A stretch of 64,000 nucleotides of DNA from Trichobilharzia regenti (taxonomy: Eukaryota; Platyhelminthes; Trematoda; Strigeidida; Schistosomatidae): the NCBI GenBank assembly GCA_944472135.2, contig OX235266.1, positions 18,308,186 to 18,372,185 of the forward strand, given 5' to 3'. The notes under the pieces are model-generated. The model was not told where the DNA came from and searched no databases. It saw nothing but the letters and a program-made list of their open reading frames with translations. The translations under genes and the position numbers were made by a program. Of the stretch, positions 62,533 to 64,000 are shown piece after piece. The first letter of the stretch is position 1, and each line of letters begins with the position of its first letter.

Positions 62533-63085
62533 TGACAAACACTCCCTCACTCATATCGCTGCATACAGACAACCACAGACATCAGTTCGACTGGGATAAC
62601 CAGCGTTCAAATTTTAGACAGAGGAAACCATCAAGAATGCTAGAGAATTTTTAGAAGCCTGCCTGGTATTCCAGTGAATCGTCAATTATAATAGACACAT
62701 TGACATAGACAAAATTTACCAAATGAGAAGAAGGAAACCTGATACGCACAAAAGTCAAACTTAAGGTGAAGCAAACAATCAATTCCAATGCGAGTGTAGC
62801 CTAGAGGGGGTGTGAAAGCAAACAACGTCAACCAGTCATGTTCAGGGTTACACACCAGGAGAGATGACCAATAATAAACTCGTGGAGAAACTTGAAAGCT
62901 CACTTGAAAGCTTGAAAGTGAAGTATGCGCCGAAGATGTTGCCTAATGGTATGACAATGAGAGCTTCGCAAGTAAACCAACCATCCAGCTGCCTAGAGAA
63001 CACAAACTACATCGAAATTATCCATCTGAGATACAAATCTTCTCTATCATACCTATATATGAATAAAGCAAGAACAACAATGGAG
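62533..63085 (+). mobile_element. PLE-E, right of the solo LTR, to the 3' end
   Basis: DKHSLTHIAAYRQPQTSVRL, NARE and later RRKPDTHKSQT parallel the 26.1-25.7 kb frame (HSLISLHTDNYGHQFDWDN, NARELSEAW) in several frames. The 3' end ATCCATCTGAGATACAAATC matches 26.75 kb. Confidence 0.85.
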
Positions 63086-63395
63086 GTTTGTATAGAATAA
63101 TATGGTACCACCATTGCTTATTTCGTTGCCTTCTCATCAGCTCATCATCTGCTTACAGCCTAAATAAATTATGAGTTTTACGTACAGAAAAGTTTTAACA
63201 TACTTGCAAATTTTGCATATTGTCAGTTAACAGAAAGTTCCACACTAAGTGAACAGTGCTCAGAAAATTGCGCTTATATAGTTTCTACACAGGCAGTTCA
63301 AGTTTAAACAAAAATAAATAAATGTATGCATATAATGGTAAAGGAGTTTTATAATGAAGATGAAATGTGCGTTATATGCAGAGTGACTAATAAGT
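63086..63395. other. No gene recognised
   Basis: AT-rich, no motif. Confidence 0.4.
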
Positions 63396-63397
63396 TA

Positions 63398-64000
63398 GGT
63401 AACAATGTACTGAGTTGAACTCAAATCACAGAAACAAGAGACAAGCAAAATTACAGATTATAAAAGGAGCGTGAGGTTAAAGACGAAGATTACGTAGTCA
63501 AATGAAAGAATGAATAAAGACATCCAGTTGCCAGGATGGGCAAGGAAAGACTAATAACTGCCTCTTTCTGAACACACACATAAATCTGGTTTCAAGCGTT
63601 TGATAGAAATTGCTTCGGAAAACTTGAGGAGAATGGAGCTTCTTTGTCTATTGATAATTTTGAAGGATTTCTCGATTTCCACCCCATGACCCGTGTGGAG
63701 AAGATGTCTGGTAATATCGCTACTATAAGACTTTGTTCCCTTGAGACGTAGGCTTTTTTGCACATGTTCAGAAAATTGGAGGTGAGCCCTTCTTTCTGTT
63801 CTCCCGATGTAACTGCCCCCGGGAGATATACGTAAATTTGTCTACACAGTTGGAATTAACATGAGAAGGGTGTCTACCGACTTTTGACTGCACCAGAGAG
63901 CATGTTGTTCGATGGATGGGAACCAATTTAGATGCATGATAGGCTCTGGCTAGTGACGTACTCAGTCTTCTGTTGACCATTTCTGCAATGTCTTCACCTT
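63398..64000 (-). mobile_element. PLE-F copy: endonuclease domain, cut by the window edge
   Basis: Minus frames 63980-63768 (VQSKVGRHPSHVNSNCVDKF, then TYISRGQLHRENRK in a shifted frame) and 63763-63551 (QKSLRLKGTKSYSSDITRHL, LHTGHGVEIEKSFKIINRQR, AISIKRLKPDLCV) together give a GIY-YIG endonuclease; the core strand reads GGSYIGRTERRAHL when frames are followed by eye. A matching 3' region is at 48.1-48.3 kb. The RT would lie beyond the right edge. Confidence 0.82.
63551..63763 (-). pseudogene. PLE-F endonuclease C-terminal part
   Basis: This 70-codon frame has the DITRHLLHTGHGVEIEKSF motif (histidine-rich turn after the catalytic helix) and the terminal SEAISIKRLKPDLCV common to all PLE endonucleases here. 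One shift separates it from the YIG strand upstream. Confidence 0.8.

Overview
The window looks like repeat-dense, AT-rich chromosomal DNA of a parasitic flatworm, most likely a schistosome. The evidence is the repeat content: Smα-type tRNA-headed SINEs carrying hammerhead-ribozyme sequence, RTE-clade non-LTR elements of the SR2/SjR2 type, many Penelope-like elements (PLEs) with GIY-YIG endonuclease domains, and Gypsy-like LTR remnants. The species cannot be told from the sequence. I recognise no host protein-coding gene, rRNA or genuine tRNA gene. Every long reading frame that I can interpret belongs to a retroelement, and nearly all of these are broken.

Layout. 0.8-5 kb: PLE-A and PLE-D copies, a tRNA-SINE and a solo LTR. 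7.4-10.1 kb: PLE-G with repeated 3' regions and a possible ribozyme, then an Smα SINE. 10.6-19.2 kb: PLE fragments alternating with RTE-A copies. 19.2-24.4 kb: hammerhead SINEs, a fold-back repeat, PLE-D split by RTE-A, and a decayed third non-LTR element. 25.2-31 kb: an RTE-B copy split by a PLE-E insertion with clear ends, then PLE-C and PLE-D. 31.7-34.7 kb: a cluster of hammerhead SINEs and RTE-B. 34.7-37.1 kb: mostly unrecognised sequence. 37.1-42 kb: PLE-B, four RTE-B pieces, and a small LTR element with an intact 319-codon reading frame. 42-49.6 kb: a PLE-D copy split by other insertions, an inverted Smα pair with one near-canonical hammerhead, RTE-A, PLE-F and a PLE reverse-transcriptase remnant. 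49.7-57.7 kb: RTE-B split by a solo LTR, PLE-C, SINEs, another solo LTR, inverted SINEs and PLE-A. 57.8-61 kb: the most complete RTE-B. 61.9-64 kb: PLE-E split by a solo LTR, then PLE-F.

Relationships. Three points stand out. (1) PLE insertions are repeatedly head-to-head inverted pairs (seven cases), and hammerhead-bearing SINEs show the same arrangement (about six cases), whereas RTE elements, tRNA-SINEs without hammerheads, and LTRs do not. This suggests that PLE machinery moves the hammerhead SINEs. (2) A composite SINE (SINE-C) consists of a tRNA-like head, a body resembling the RTE-B 5' UTR and a tail resembling the RTE-B 3' end, so RTE-B probably moves it. (3) Precise target-site duplications (TSDs) can be read at three solo LTRs, one small Gypsy-like element, one RTE-A copy and one PLE-E copy, which gives a nested insertion order. 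Family names used here (PLE-A to H, RTE-A/B, SINE-1/C/D/E) are local labels.
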